DNA of 47,313 nucleotides from Massilia arenae (GTDB taxonomy: Bacteria > Pseudomonadota > Gammaproteobacteria > Burkholderiales > Burkholderiaceae_D), in assembly GCF_008014745.1 (NCBI RefSeq), contig NZ_VPFD01000035.1, positions 1 to 47,313 on the forward strand. The letters run 5' to 3'. Within the stretch, counting starts at the first letter, position 1; every line of letters begins with the position of its first letter. The position numbers and the translations under genes were made by a program. Below are positions 6,789 through 18,286 of this stretch, one piece after another. The notes under the pieces are model-generated. The model ran no database searches and had not been told where the DNA came from. It saw nothing but the letters and a program-made list of their open reading frames with translations.

Positions 6789-8948
6789 CTACTCCACTTC
6801 GAAGGCCAGGTCGCGCCCCTCCTGCGCCAGATTGCCGGCGAAGTCGGCGGCGTGGATGCGCAGGGTGTAGCGGCCGGGGGCGAGCTCGCCGATGCGCCAG
6901 CTGCCGGTCTCGATCTCGCCGTCCTGCAGGCGGTTGTTGAGCGCGTAGTCGAACTGGGTCGACTTGCTGCCGTAGACCGTGATGCCGCTGGTCGGCGCAT
7001 AGACGGCCTTGACGGCGTCCTGGTTGCGCGGCAGGCGGTCGAAGACCTGGGTGATGAGCGGCTGCTCGAAGCCGGCGAGCGGCGTGCCGTCGGCGCCCAG
7101 CAGCTGGTAGCCCAGCTTGTACAGGCCGAGCTTGCGGCGCGCCAGGTTGCCGTTCACCTGGTCGTAGGCGTTGACCACCACCTGGATGTCGCCCAGGCTG
7201 CGGGTCAACAGGATCGGCTGGCCCTTCTTCGCCGTGATGCGCTTGCCGGCGCCGTCGTACAGCGCGATGCGCTGGATGTAGGGCGGGACGGTGTCGGTAA
7301 AGCCCGTGAAGGGAAGTGTGAGCGGATTGACCACCGTGCCGCCCTGGTAGTAATCCAGGTGGACGTGGGCCATGGCATTGATGGTGCCGAGCGCATCGCC
7401 CACCGCGAAACGGGTACCGCGCGGCACGCGCACGCGTTCAGCTTTACCTTTGGCGTCGCGCAGGATCTGGAAGCGCGGATCGAGCGGCCGGCCCTGCGGG
7501 TCGCGGCCGACGCGCATGTGGATGTACGAGAGCGGGCCCAGGCTCAGGCCTTCGCTGAGCGTGTTGAAACCCCAGTTGGCATGCGGGTCGGTCACTTTCG
7601 ACGGGAATACCGCCAGCACCTTCGCGCCGACGTCGGCGCGCACGTCCAGGCCGGCGTGGAAATGGTGGCGGCTGTCGCCGTTGTAGGCGCCGCGCACCTC
7701 GCCCATCACGCCGACGACTTCATGCACCATGTCTTGTGGGCCGACCGGCCAGGGCATCGGTTCGGTGCGCGTGACGAGCGCCGGCCGCGCCAGTACCGGC
7801 GCCGCTTCGCCCTCGCGCGGCGCCGCTTCGCCCTCGCGCGGCGGCGCCAGCCGGTGCACGCGGTGGGCACTGGCGTCGGCCACCACCAGGGTGCCGTCGC
7901 GGCCGACCGCGATGCCGCGCGGGCCGTACAGTTGCACCGTGCCGTCGCTGCCGAAGCCGTTCGGATCGAGTGGGCGGTCGACGTCCTGCAGCGGGCGCAT
8001 TTCGCCTTGCGGCGTCAGTTGCAGGATGCGGCCGCCAGAACTGGCGGCGATGTACAGGTAGCCGTCGCGCGTGAGCGCCAGGCCCGCCGGGCGCCGCAGC
8101 GGTGGGCGGATCTCGCCCTCGAGCGGAATCGCCAGCGTGTCGACCGTGCCGTCGGGCTTGATGCGGCGCACCGCGTGGTTGCCGGTGTCGGCCACGTACA
8201 GCGTGCCGTCGCGGCCCGCCGCCAGCGCGCTCGGGGTGTCGAAGCCGGCGTCGAGCAGCGCGCCGTCCAGCAGGCCGGGTTTCCCATTCCCGGCCAGCGT
8301 GGTCACCGTGCCATCGGGCGCGATGCGGCGGATGCGGTCGTTGTAGGTGTCGGCCACGTAGACGATGCCGGCGTCGTCCACCGCGACGCCGACCGGGCCG
8401 TTGAACTGGGCCGCACGGCCCACGCCATCCAGGTAGCCGGGGCTGCCGCTGCCGGCCACCGTGGTCACCGTGCCGTCGGGCGCCACCTTGCGGATCGCAT
8501 GATTGCCGGTGTCGGCCACGTACAGATTGCCTTCATGGTCGAGCGCCAGGGCGGACGGGGTGTGGAAGGCAGCCGCCGCGCCGATGCCGTCGGCAAAACC
8601 TTCCTTGCCGCCGGCCAGGGTCGAGACCGCGCCGTCGGGCTGGACCAGGCGGATGCGGTTGGCTTCGCCCCCGTCGGCGACGTAGACCGCGCCGCGCGGG
8701 CCGATGGCCACGCCGTACGGGTCGCTGAAGCGGCTGGCGCTGGCCGGCCCGTCGATCACGCCGTCGCGGCCGTCGCCCGCCAGCAGGCTCACGCGCGCCG
8801 GCCAGAATGGCGTGGTCTTCGCGATGGGCGGCGTCAGGATGGCCAGGGCGCCGGGGCGTTGTTCGATGGTATCGGTAAAGTAGACGGCCGTGCCGATGGC
8901 CAGGATGGCGGCGCCCACGAGCGCGGCAATGAGGGGAGTTCGTTTCAC
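6789..8948 (-). CDS. NHL-repeat beta-propeller fused to M23-type metallopeptidase domain
   Basis: A 719-residue membrane-anchored or exported protein. Residues 6-27 form a single hydrophobic N-terminal segment. Residues about 50-370 carry NHL propeller repeats, each with a PDGTVTTLAG-type strand followed by a YVADTGNHAIRK-type strand. A linker with a 7-residue tandem repeat (PREGEAA) follows. From about 400 there is an M23 (LytM-like) fold: H431 and D435 in HAGLD, and H528-V-H530 in AHVHLDYY, match the zinc-ligand pattern HxxxD...HxH. Two Ig-like strands-rich regions close the protein. M23 enzymes usually cut peptidoglycan peptide bridges. The predicted zinc ligands are all present, so it could be active. 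The gene ends 46 bp before the decayed monooxygenase gene. Confidence 0.8.
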   Translation of the reverse strand: MKRTPLIAALVGAAILAIGTAVYFTDTIEQRPGALAILTPPIAKTTPFWPARVSLLAGDGRDGVIDGPASASRFSDPYGVAIGPRGAVYVADGGEANRIRLVQPDGAVSTLAGGKEGFADGIGAAAAFHTPSALALDHEGNLYVADTGNHAIRKVAPDGTVTTVAGSGSPGYLDGVGRAAQFNGPVGVAVDDAGIVYVADTYNDRIRRIAPDGTVTTLAGNGKPGLLDGALLDAGFDTPSALAAGRDGTLYVADTGNHAVRRIKPDGTVDTLAIPLEGEIRPPLRRPAGLALTRDGYLYIAASSGGRILQLTPQGEMRPLQDVDRPLDPNGFGSDGTVQLYGPRGIAVGRDGTLVVADASAHRVHRLAPPREGEAAPREGEAAPVLARPALVTRTEPMPWPVGPQDMVHEVVGVMGEVRGAYNGDSRHHFHAGLDVRADVGAKVLAVFPSKVTDPHANWGFNTLSEGLSLGPLSYIHMRVGRDPQGRPLDPRFQILRDAKGKAERVRVPRGTRFAVGDALGTINAMAHVHLDYYQGGTVVNPLTLPFTGFTDTVPPYIQRIALYDGAGKRITAKKGQPILLTRSLGDIQVVVNAYDQVNGNLARRKLGLYKLGYQLLGADGTPLAGFEQPLITQVFDRLPRNQDAVKAVYAPTSGITVYGSKSTQFDYALNNRLQDGEIETGSWRIGELAPGRYTLRIHAADFAGNLAQEGRDLAFEVE
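7801..7842. repeat. Perfect 21-bp tandem duplication within the NHL/M23 gene
   Basis: Two adjacent identical 21-base units (7801-7821 and 7822-7842) encode a duplicated heptapeptide PREGEAA in the linker between the propeller and the peptidase domain. Being in frame and perfect, it is likely a recent slippage event and a possible length polymorphism. Confidence 0.9.
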
Positions 8949-8977
8949 GAGACGCAGGAGAGGATGCTTAAATGCAT

Positions 8978-9022
8978 GTGGGGTGGACGGCAGCGCCGAC
9001 TACGCGCCCCGGTCCACCCCAC
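8978..9022 (-). terminator. Strong stem-loop between the H-NS and NHL genes
   Basis: The arms GTGGGGTGGAC (8978-8988) and GTCCACCCCAC (9012-9022) are exact reverse complements over 11 bases with a 23-base GC-rich loop. It follows the H-NS stop codon on the minus strand, so it may end or stabilise the H-NS transcript. No U-tract follows, so a factor-independent terminator is not assured. Confidence 0.45.
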
Positions 9023-9042
9023 GCGGAATGATCTGAAAAGGC

Positions 9043-9375
9043 TCAGATACGCAGATCGTCGAGCGACTTGCCCTTGCCCAGCGCTTCGACTACCCATTTC
9101 GGCTGGCGGCCGCGGCCGGTCCAGGTCTGGGAGTTGTCAGCCGGGTTGTGGTATTGGGGATTCACCTTGGCGCCGCTGCCCGCTTTCTTGCTTTTGCCAG
9201 TGCCCTTGGCCAGCAATTCTTCCACCGAGATTCCCATATTCTGGGCGATCTCGAGAATCTGCTCACGCGCTTTCTTGACGTCTTGCTGCTGGCGGTTTTT
9301 GATCTCCTTTTCGATATCGAATTGAAGTCCCTTCAGCTCGGCGAGGTTATAACCCGACAGATCGATGTTTGCCAT
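9043..9375 (-). CDS. H-NS family nucleoid-associated protein
   Basis: The 110-residue product has the two-part H-NS layout: an N-terminal coiled-coil oligomerisation region (about 1-60) and a C-terminal DNA-binding region carrying TWTGRGRQPKWVVEAL, the loop with the RGR/QPKW core that inserts in the AT-rich minor groove. It is of the short BpH3/Bv3F type common in Burkholderiales. Such proteins silence AT-rich and horizontally acquired DNA, which makes the AT-rich island at 43000-47313 a plausible target. AAGGATG lies just before the start, and the upstream region (9376-9519) is AT-rich, as often seen for autoregulated hns genes. Confidence 0.92.
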   Translation of the reverse strand: MANIDLSGYNLAELKGLQFDIEKEIKNRQQQDVKKAREQILEIAQNMGISVEELLAKGTGKSKKAGSGAKVNPQYHNPADNSQTWTGRGRQPKWVVEALGKGKSLDDLRI

Positions 9376-9519
9376 TTTGTTTCATCCTTGATTAGGTGAT
9401 TCGATTCGTTTCGAAGTGCCGCGCAGGGATTTTACTATTTAATCGTCAAATATGAATGACAATCGTGCGCGGGGTGATGTCGAATCAAATCCCATGGCAA
9501 ATTATTAATGCATATGGGG

Positions 9520-9957
9520 TTATTTTCCCAGGGTCTGGAGATGGGCAATTTCTTGTGAAACGGCGCGGGTCACGACCTGGTCCAGCGATTGATGCAGGCT
9601 TGTACGAATTTCGGCCGAAAACCCCGCCATCGCTTTATCCACCGCTTCGGCGATGCCATCGCGCAGCCGCTGTTCGAGCACGAAATCAATCCGGCCCTGC
9701 AATTGCTGCAGCACGCGTTCGGTGAGTCGGCGTTCCATGACGCTCCACTGCTCGCCGCTCCAGCGGTCGGCGGCCCGCCGTTCCAGGGCTTCCGGGGTAT
9801 CCGCGTCGTCGTCGCTGGCGCTCGTTTCCGTCGTGATGGCGACTGCCGCAACAGCAGCGGGAGCAGCCGACGCCACTGGCGCGGCCGGCGCCGGCGAGTC
9901 GGCGACGACCTCGGTCAATACGGGAATGCTGGTATCGAAAGCGGGATCCTGGTTCAT
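9520..9957 (-). CDS. Hypothetical protein downstream of holC
   Basis: A 145-residue acidic, Ala/Pro-rich protein without a signal peptide. Residues 1-60 are low-complexity, and residues about 63-145 look like a continuous amphipathic helix region (RWSGEQWSVMERRLTERVLQ onward) that probably forms a coiled coil. Its start overlaps the stop of holC by four bases (ATGA), so the two are translationally coupled. Small proteins of similar composition, such as DUF2486 members, lie next to holC in Burkholderia; whether this one belongs to that family I cannot confirm. The function is unknown. Confidence 0.75.
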   Translation of the reverse strand: MNQDPAFDTSIPVLTEVVADSPAPAAPVASAAPAAVAAVAITTETSASDDDADTPEALERRAADRWSGEQWSVMERRLTERVLQQLQGRIDFVLEQRLRDGIAEAVDKAMAGFSAEIRTSLHQSLDQVVTRAVSQEIAHLQTLGK

Positions 9958-10379
9958 GTCTGTCCTGCGACGAAGTGGGTCAATGGATAGGATTGCTTTT
10001 TATAAGCGACATAGCGTTTGCGTCCTTCGGCGGCATCGTCTTCATCGGTCGAAATGATTTCGAACACGCGCGCGAATTGCGCGAAATTGTTCGGCGTGCG
10101 GCGCGTGAGGTTTACCAGCATATCGTGGTGCGGCAGCGTCGCGTCTTCATTATCGGTAATCACGATCGGCGTTTGCGGCGCCAGCGGATCGTCGGCCAGC
10201 ACGTGCGGAATGAAATCGGTATCCCCCACATTCCACAGCGCCGCATTCAATGCCTCGGCTTGCTCAGTGCTTTCTGCCAGCACCACGACTTTGGCGCGTG
10301 AGCCATATGCCTTGCGCGCCAGCCGGCAGGCATAGGACAGCTTATCTGGGATATTCGTGTGGAAGTCGATCCGGGTCAT
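9954..10379 (-). CDS. holC: DNA polymerase III subunit chi
   Basis: The 141-residue product matches the HolC family: an opening strand TRIDFHTNIPDKLSYACRLARKA, then the AKVVVLAESTEQAEALNAALW segment and the conserved FIPHVLADDPLAPQTPIVIT motif. Chi binds psi in the clamp-loader complex and contacts SSB, linking the replicase to single-stranded DNA. The family length is about 140-150, so the protein is complete. The gene heads a pair with the 145-residue protein. The upstream prlC gene ends 65 bp away on the same strand. Confidence 0.93.
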   Translation of the reverse strand: MTRIDFHTNIPDKLSYACRLARKAYGSRAKVVVLAESTEQAEALNAALWNVGDTDFIPHVLADDPLAPQTPIVITDNEDATLPHHDMLVNLTRRTPNNFAQFARVFEIISTDEDDAAEGRKRYVAYKKQSYPLTHFVAGQT

Positions 10380-10444
10380 GGCATCACTAAAAAGAGGAGG
10401 GCTTTCGCCCTCCGGTGCAGTTTCCTGCTCAGTTTTCCAAATGA

Positions 10445-12517
10445 TCAGGCATTCATGCCGCTATGGCGCAAGAGAGCGTCGATCGAAGGTTCGCGGCCGC
10501 GGAAGGCCTTGAACGATTCAAGCGCGGGACGCGAGCCGCCCACGGCGAGGATCTCGCGATGGAAGCGGCGGCCGGTCTCGAACAGGTCGGCCCCGCCTTC
10601 GACGGCTTCTTCGAATGCGGCATAAGCGTCGGCGGACAGCACCTCGGCCCACTTATAGCTGTAATAGCCGGCCGCATAGCCGCCCGCGAAGATATGGCTG
10701 AACGAATGCTGGAAGCGGTTGAACGACGGCGGCGTGATGACGGCGTAGTTGCGGCGGATATCGTCGACCAGGCTTTGCACTTCCTGGTTGTGCGGATCGA
10801 AATCGTAATGCAGGTGCATGTCGATCAGCGAGAACTCGACCTGGCGCAGGGTCTGCATCCCGGACTGGAAGTTCTTCGCCGCCAGCATCTTGTCGTACAG
10901 CGCGCGCGGCAGCGGCTCGCCGGTCTTGTAGTGCGCCGTCATCTGCTGCAGCTTGTCCCACTCCCAGCAGAAGTTCTCCATGAACTGCGACGGCAGCTCC
11001 ACCGCATCCCATTCGACGCCCGAGATGCCGGCCACCGAAAGCTCTTCGACTTCGGTCAGCATATGGTGCAGGCCGTGGCCGAATTCGTGGAACAGCGTGG
11101 TCACTTCGTCGTGCGTGAACAGCGACGGCTGCAGCACGCCGTCCACCATCGCCGGCGGCGTGAAATTGCAGACCAGGTAGGCGACCGGCGTCTGCACCGT
11201 GCCGCCAGAGAGCAGGCGGCGGCCGCGCGCATCGTTCATCCAGGCGCCCTGCGCCTTGCCGGCGCGCGCATACGGATCGAGGTAGAACTGGCCGACCAGC
11301 CGGCCATTGCGCTCGATGCGGTAGAAGCGCACGTCCGGGTGCCACACGGGCGCGTCCTCGGGGATGACGTCGGCCTCGAACAGCTGGCGGATCACGCCGA
11401 ACAGGCCTTGCACCACCTTATGTTCAGGGAAGTATTCCTTTACTTCCTGGGCCGAGAAGGCATAGCGCTTCTCGCGCAGCTTTTCGGAAGCGTAGGTGAC
11501 GTCCCAGGATTGCAGTTCATCGATGCCAAGCTCGGTGCGCGCGAATTCGCGCAGCTCGGCCAGGTCTTTCTCGGCATACGGACGCGCGCGGCGCGCCAGG
11601 TCTTCGAGGAATTCGATCACGTGCTGCGGGCTCTGCGCCATCTTGGCCACCAGCGAGACGTCGGCGAAGCTGCCGTAGTCGAGCAGGCGCGCCTCTTCGT
11701 TGCGCAGCTTGAGCAGGTTGACGATGTTGGACGAGTTGTCCCACTTCTCGACTTCGGTGAACATGATGCCGGCATCCGACGCCTTGGTGGCGCTGGCGCG
11801 GTAGATCTTTTCGCGCAGCGCGCGGTTATCGGCGAATTGCAGCACCGGGAAGTAGGACGGGAAGTGCAGGGTGAACTGCCAGCCGCCCTTGCCATCGCGC
11901 TCGGCGGCGGCCTTCGCCGCTGCTTTTACATCGTCGGGCAGTCCGGCCAGTTCTTCTTCGTTCTCGACCACCAGCTTGTAGTCGTTGGTCGCGTCCAGCA
12001 CGTTTTCCGAATAGCGCGTCGACAGCTGCGACTGCTGTTCCTGGATCTCGGCGAAGCGCGGCTTTTTATCTTCCGGCAGTTCGGCGCCGCCCAGGCGGAA
12101 GTCGCGCAGGGCGTTTTCGACGATGCGCTGGCGCACAGGATTGAGATTGCCCCAGTGCGGGCCGTTGCGCAGCTGCTTGTATTTGGTGAACAGCGCCTCG
12201 TTCTGGCCGATGGCGGTGGAGAACTCCACGACTTTCGGCTGGTTCTCGTTATAGGTGGCGCGCAGTTCGGGCGTGTCCACCACGTGGTTCAGGTGGCCGA
12301 CCACGCCCCAGGCGCGGCCCAGGCGTTCGCTGGCGTCGTCGAGCGGGGCCAGGGTGTCCCAGGTGACGTCGTCGACCGGGGCTTCGAGTTGCGCCACCAC
12401 GGCATTCGCATCCGCGATCAGCTGTTCGATGGCGGGCGTGACGTGTTCGGGCTTGATCGCGTCGAAACGCGGCAGGCCGGAAAAGTCGAGGAGGGGATTG
12501 CTGGCATCTAGCGTCAT
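10445..12517 (-). CDS. prlC: Oligopeptidase A (M3 family zinc peptidase)
   Basis: The 690-residue product is a cytosolic M3-family oligopeptidase. The zinc motif is HEFGH (H477, E478, H481) in TTLFHEFGHGLHHML, with the third ligand in the following helix (GVEWDAVELPSQFMENF). The opening (NPLLDFSGLPRFDAIKPEHV) is typical of PrlC/OpdA. It degrades short peptides, including cleaved signal peptides. The start at 12517 is chosen because GGAAGGA lies 6-12 bases before it; the longer open frame would run into folD. It lies 65 bp downstream of folD and is probably cotranscribed with it. Confidence 0.93.
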   Translation of the reverse strand: MTLDASNPLLDFSGLPRFDAIKPEHVTPAIEQLIADANAVVAQLEAPVDDVTWDTLAPLDDASERLGRAWGVVGHLNHVVDTPELRATYNENQPKVVEFSTAIGQNEALFTKYKQLRNGPHWGNLNPVRQRIVENALRDFRLGGAELPEDKKPRFAEIQEQQSQLSTRYSENVLDATNDYKLVVENEEELAGLPDDVKAAAKAAAERDGKGGWQFTLHFPSYFPVLQFADNRALREKIYRASATKASDAGIMFTEVEKWDNSSNIVNLLKLRNEEARLLDYGSFADVSLVAKMAQSPQHVIEFLEDLARRARPYAEKDLAELREFARTELGIDELQSWDVTYASEKLREKRYAFSAQEVKEYFPEHKVVQGLFGVIRQLFEADVIPEDAPVWHPDVRFYRIERNGRLVGQFYLDPYARAGKAQGAWMNDARGRRLLSGGTVQTPVAYLVCNFTPPAMVDGVLQPSLFTHDEVTTLFHEFGHGLHHMLTEVEELSVAGISGVEWDAVELPSQFMENFCWEWDKLQQMTAHYKTGEPLPRALYDKMLAAKNFQSGMQTLRQVEFSLIDMHLHYDFDPHNQEVQSLVDDIRRNYAVITPPSFNRFQHSFSHIFAGGYAAGYYSYKWAEVLSADAYAAFEEAVEGGADLFETGRRFHREILAVGGSRPALESFKAFRGREPSIDALLRHSGMNA

Positions 12518-12582
12518 CGTATTCCTTCCAGAGATTCGTAAGTCGGTGGTGCCGCCGATCGCCCGCCTCGACGGGCCTGGGT

Positions 12583-13443
12583 TCAAGCCTGTTTGGCCAG
12601 TTCGCGTTCGGCCGACTCCACCGTGTTCTGCAACAGCATGGTAATCGTCATCGGGCCCACGCCACCCGGCACCGGGGTGATGTGAGCGGCTACTTCCTTC
12701 ACGCCGTCGAAGTCGACGTCGCCGCACAGCTTGCCGGCGTCGTCGCGGTTCATGCCGACGTCGATCACGATCGCGCCCGGCTTGACCATGTCGGCGGTCA
12801 GGGTATTGCGGCGGCCCACGGCGGCCACGATCACGTCGGCCTGGCGGGTGTGGTAGCCCAGGTCCGCGGTCGCGCTATGGCATATGGTCACGGTGGCGTT
12901 GGCTTGCAAGAGCAACATGCCCATTGGTTTGCCAACGGTGTTGCTGCGGCCGATCACGACGGCATGTTTGCCGCGCAGGTCGATGCCGGTGGTTTCGATC
13001 AGCTTCATGCAGCCGTACGGGGTGCAGGGGCGGAAACCTTCCAGGCCGGTCATCAGCTCGCCGGCCGACAGCACCGAATAGCCGTCGACGTCCTTGGCGG
13101 TCGAGATGGCCTCGATGACTTTCGATGGGTCGATATGCTTCGGCAGCGGCATCTGCACCAGGATGCCGTGGATCGCAGGGTCCACGTTCAATGCTGCAAT
13201 GCGGTCGAGCAGGGCCGCTTCGGACAAGTCGGCCTCGTATTTCTCGAGCACCGAATGGAAGCCGACGTCGCCGCAGGCCTTCACCTTGTTGCGCACATAG
13301 ACCTGGCTGGCCGGGTCTTCGCCGACCAGGATCACGGCCAAGCCGGGCTGTTTGCCGGCGGCGGTGAGTTTGGCGGCGCGCGCGGCGATATCTTCGCGCA
13401 GTTGTTTGGAAAGGAGAACTCCGTCGATCAGTTGTGCAGGCAT
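12583..13443 (-). CDS. folD: Bifunctional methylenetetrahydrofolate dehydrogenase/cyclohydrolase
   Basis: The 286-residue FolD interconverts methylene-, methenyl- and formyl-THF using NADP. Visible signatures are SQVYVRNKVKACGDVGF with the catalytic Tyr/Lys pair, GILVQMPLPKHID, PCTPYGCMKLI, the Rossmann segment GKHAVVIGRSNTVGKPMG, and the closing ITPVPGGVGPMTI. Start 13443 (MPAQLIDG) is preferred to the 48-base-longer ATG because it matches the usual family N-terminus. The ribosome site is weak. The gene is divergent from aceE. Confidence 0.95.
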   Translation of the reverse strand: MPAQLIDGVLLSKQLREDIAARAAKLTAAGKQPGLAVILVGEDPASQVYVRNKVKACGDVGFHSVLEKYEADLSEAALLDRIAALNVDPAIHGILVQMPLPKHIDPSKVIEAISTAKDVDGYSVLSAGELMTGLEGFRPCTPYGCMKLIETTGIDLRGKHAVVIGRSNTVGKPMGMLLLQANATVTICHSATADLGYHTRQADVIVAAVGRRNTLTADMVKPGAIVIDVGMNRDDAGKLCGDVDFDGVKEVAAHITPVPGGVGPMTITMLLQNTVESAERELAKQA

Positions 13444-13614
13444 GGTGAAGGCTCGTCGCTGGGCAAAAACAGAATTATACGACTCGGGCATGCAATCTCC
13501 TCCGTTCAGCCTATAAATGGCCCGTTTTTCGCCGGACCAAAGGCGCTTCGGTATACGATGTCCGTTGATAGAAAGTTCAATGTTTCCCTATGAAAAATGT
13601 GCACTTGCAGCATA

Positions 13615-13635
13615 CGATTTCATATAGTGAAATCG
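13615..13635. promoter_or_regulatory. Inverted repeat upstream of the aceE promoter
   Basis: CGATTTCA-TATAG-TGAAATCG is a perfect 8-base inverted repeat with a 5-base spacer, flanked on both sides by GCATAC-type sequence. It ends 11 bases before the predicted -35 box, with its centre about 57 bases before the expected start of transcription. This is a typical activator position. The binding protein is unknown. Confidence 0.55.
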
Positions 13636-13646
13636 CATACCGTAAT

Positions 13647-13675
13647 TTGAAAATGCCAAAATCCACTGGTAGAAT
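13647..13675 (+). promoter_or_regulatory. Predicted sigma-70 promoter of the aceE operon
   Basis: TTGAAA (13647-13652), a 17-base spacer and TAGAAT (13670-13675) make a near-consensus promoter. The 329-bp gap between folD and aceE (13444-13772) is clearly more AT-rich than the genes beside it. It holds this promoter, the inverted repeat at 13615-13635 and, probably, the unassigned folD promoter near 13460-13560. The transcript would have a leader of about 90 bases before the aceE ATG. Confidence 0.65.
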
Positions 13676-13772
13676 CCATTGGTTTATCAAAAAGTTAGTT
13701 TGAAAATTCACTACTCGCCGCCAGCCTGCGCAGGGATCGGGTCGGGGCGCACCACTCTAGGAGACGCATGAC

Positions 13773-16481
<2,709 letters not shown>

Positions 16482-16487
16482 ATGCTC

Positions 16488-16592
16488 CGTCGTCCCCGCG
16501 AAGGCGGGGACCCAAGTTTGTGTGCACTGCGATGGAAATGACAGTATCAGCTGCGCTTGGTAACTTGGGTCCCCGCCTGCGCGGGGACGACG
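16488..16592. repeat. REP-like inverted pair between aceE and aceF
   Basis: Two 31-base arms (16488-16518 and 16562-16592) are reverse complements with one mismatch and enclose 43 bases. Each arm is itself a hairpin: GTCCCCGC-gaag-GCGGGGAC in the left arm. A relative with the same design occurs at 34763-34838. This resembles the REP/BIME-type extragenic palindromes of Burkholderiales. Lying inside an operon, it may reduce or stabilise readthrough rather than end transcription. Confidence 0.85.
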
Positions 16593-16626
16593 TGTAGCCA
16601 CTCAAATAAAAATTGGAGCTAACACT

Positions 16627-18273
16627 ATGAGCATTGTGGAAGTCAAAGTCCCCGATATCGGCGACTTCAAGGAAGTCGAAGTCATCGAACTGATGGTCAA
16701 GCCGGGCGACACGATCAAGGTCGACCAGTCGCTGCTGACCGTCGAATCGGACAAGGCGAGCATGGAGATTCCATCGAGCCATGCCGGCGTCGTCAAAGAG
16801 ATCAAGGTAAATGTCGGCGACAAGGTCGCCATGGGTTCGCTGGTGCTGCTGCTCGAGGAAGCCGGCGGCGCCGCCGAAGCGCCTGCTGCTGCTCCCGCAG
16901 CCGCGCCTGCAGCCGCTGAACAACCGGCTGAAAAGCCTGCCGAAGCGCCAGCCGCTGCCGCTCCTGCCGCATCCGGCGGCCTGGTCGACGTCAATGTGCC
17001 GGACATCGGCGACTTCAAGGAAGTCGAAGTCATCGAGCTGATGGTCAAGGTCGGCGACACGATCAAGGTCGACCAGTCCCTGATCACGGTCGAATCGGAC
17101 AAGGCCAGCATGGAAATCCCGTCGAGCCATGCCGGTGTCGTGAAAGAACTGAAAGTGAAGGTCGGCGACAAGGTTGCCAAGGGTTCGCTGGTGCTGGTCG
17201 TGGAAGCGACTGGCGGCGCGCCTGCCGCTGCGGCTCCTGCCGCAGCGCCTGCACCTGCCGCAGCGCCCGCAGCCGCGCCAGCGCAAGCAGCGGCGCCAGC
17301 ACCTGCCGCCGCTGCTGCTCCAGCTGCAGCGCCAGGCGTGACCGGCTCGAAAGCCCACGCCTCGCCATCGATCCGCAAGTTCGCGCGCGAACTGGGCGTC
17401 GACCTGGGCCGCGTGCCTGGTTCGGGTCCGAAAGGCCGCATCACCCAGCAAGACGTGCAGAACTTCGTCAAGGGTGTGATGGCCGCGCCAGCAGCCGCAC
17501 CGGCAAAATCGGGTGGCAGTGGCGTTGGACTGGACCTGCTGGCCTGGCCGTCGCTCGACTTCTCGAAATTCGGCCCGACCGAAACCGTGCCGCTGTCGCG
17601 CATCAAGAAGATCTCGGGCCCGAACCTGCATCGCAACTGGGTCATGATCCCGCACGTGACGCACTTCGACGAAGCCGACGTGACCGACCTGGAACAGTTC
17701 CGCGTCGATTCGAACGCCGCGCTGGCCAAGCAAAAGTCGGCCGTCAAGCTGACCATGCTGGCCTTCGTCATCAAGGCAAGCGTCGCCGCGCTCAAGAAAT
17801 TCCCGCAATTTAACGCGTCGCTGTCGGAAGACGGCGCGGCCCTGATCACCAAGCAGTACTACAACATCGGCTTCGCGGCCGACACCCCGAACGGCCTGGT
17901 GGTCCCGGTCGTCAAGGATGCGGACAAGAAGACCATCTCGCAGATCGCCACCGAAATGGGTGAACTCTCTGGCCTGGCGCGCGACGGCAAGCTGCCGCCG
18001 ACCGCGATGCAGGGCGCGACCTTCACCATCTCGTCGCTGGGTGGTATCGGTGGCACTAACTTCACGCCGATCATCAACGCGCCTGAGCTGGCGATCCTGG
18101 GCCTGTCCAAGTCGGCGATGAAGCCGGTGTGGGACGGTTCGGCCTTCCAGCCGCGCCTGATGCTGCCGATGTCGCTGTCGTACGATCACCGCGTGATCGA
18201 CGGCGCCGGCGCCGCGCGCTTTGCCGCCTACCTGGGCGAAGTGCTGGCCGACCTGCGCAAGACCCTTCTGTGA
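16627..18273 (+). CDS. aceF: Pyruvate dehydrogenase E2, dihydrolipoyl acetyltransferase
   Basis: The 548-residue E2 core carries acetyl groups to CoA. It has two N-terminal lipoyl domains (about 1-77 and 117-195) with lipoylated lysines K43 and K159 in DKASM motifs. They are separated by Ala/Pro-rich flexible linkers. The peripheral-subunit-binding domain follows (about 241-280: ASPSIRKFARELGV...GRITQQDVQNFV), then the CAT domain with the active-site SYDHRVIDG, H521 and D525. The two lipoyl domains are nearly identical to each other and to that of LpdA, suggesting recent duplication or gene conversion. The start lies 9 bases after a GGAGC site. The gene lies 145 bp after aceE and 13 bp before lpdA. 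Confidence 0.96.
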   Translation: MSIVEVKVPDIGDFKEVEVIELMVKPGDTIKVDQSLLTVESDKASMEIPSSHAGVVKEIKVNVGDKVAMGSLVLLLEEAGGAAEAPAAAPAAAPAAAEQPAEKPAEAPAAAAPAASGGLVDVNVPDIGDFKEVEVIELMVKVGDTIKVDQSLITVESDKASMEIPSSHAGVVKELKVKVGDKVAKGSLVLVVEATGGAPAAAAPAAAPAPAAAPAAAPAQAAAPAPAAAAAPAAAPGVTGSKAHASPSIRKFARELGVDLGRVPGSGPKGRITQQDVQNFVKGVMAAPAAAPAKSGGSGVGLDLLAWPSLDFSKFGPTETVPLSRIKKISGPNLHRNWVMIPHVTHFDEADVTDLEQFRVDSNAALAKQKSAVKLTMLAFVIKASVAALKKFPQFNASLSEDGAALITKQYYNIGFAADTPNGLVVPVVKDADKKTISQIATEMGELSGLARDGKLPPTAMQGATFTISSLGGIGGTNFTPIINAPELAILGLSKSAMKPVWDGSAFQPRLMLPMSLSYDHRVIDGAGAARFAAYLGEVLADLRKTLL

Positions 18274-18286
18274 TTGGAGCGCCTAG

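Noticed and set aside
6441..9278. Open frame of about 945 codons opposite the NHL/M23 gene
   Set aside because: Antisense shadow; residues are mostly Arg/Ala/Val/His repeats mirroring the propeller repeats.
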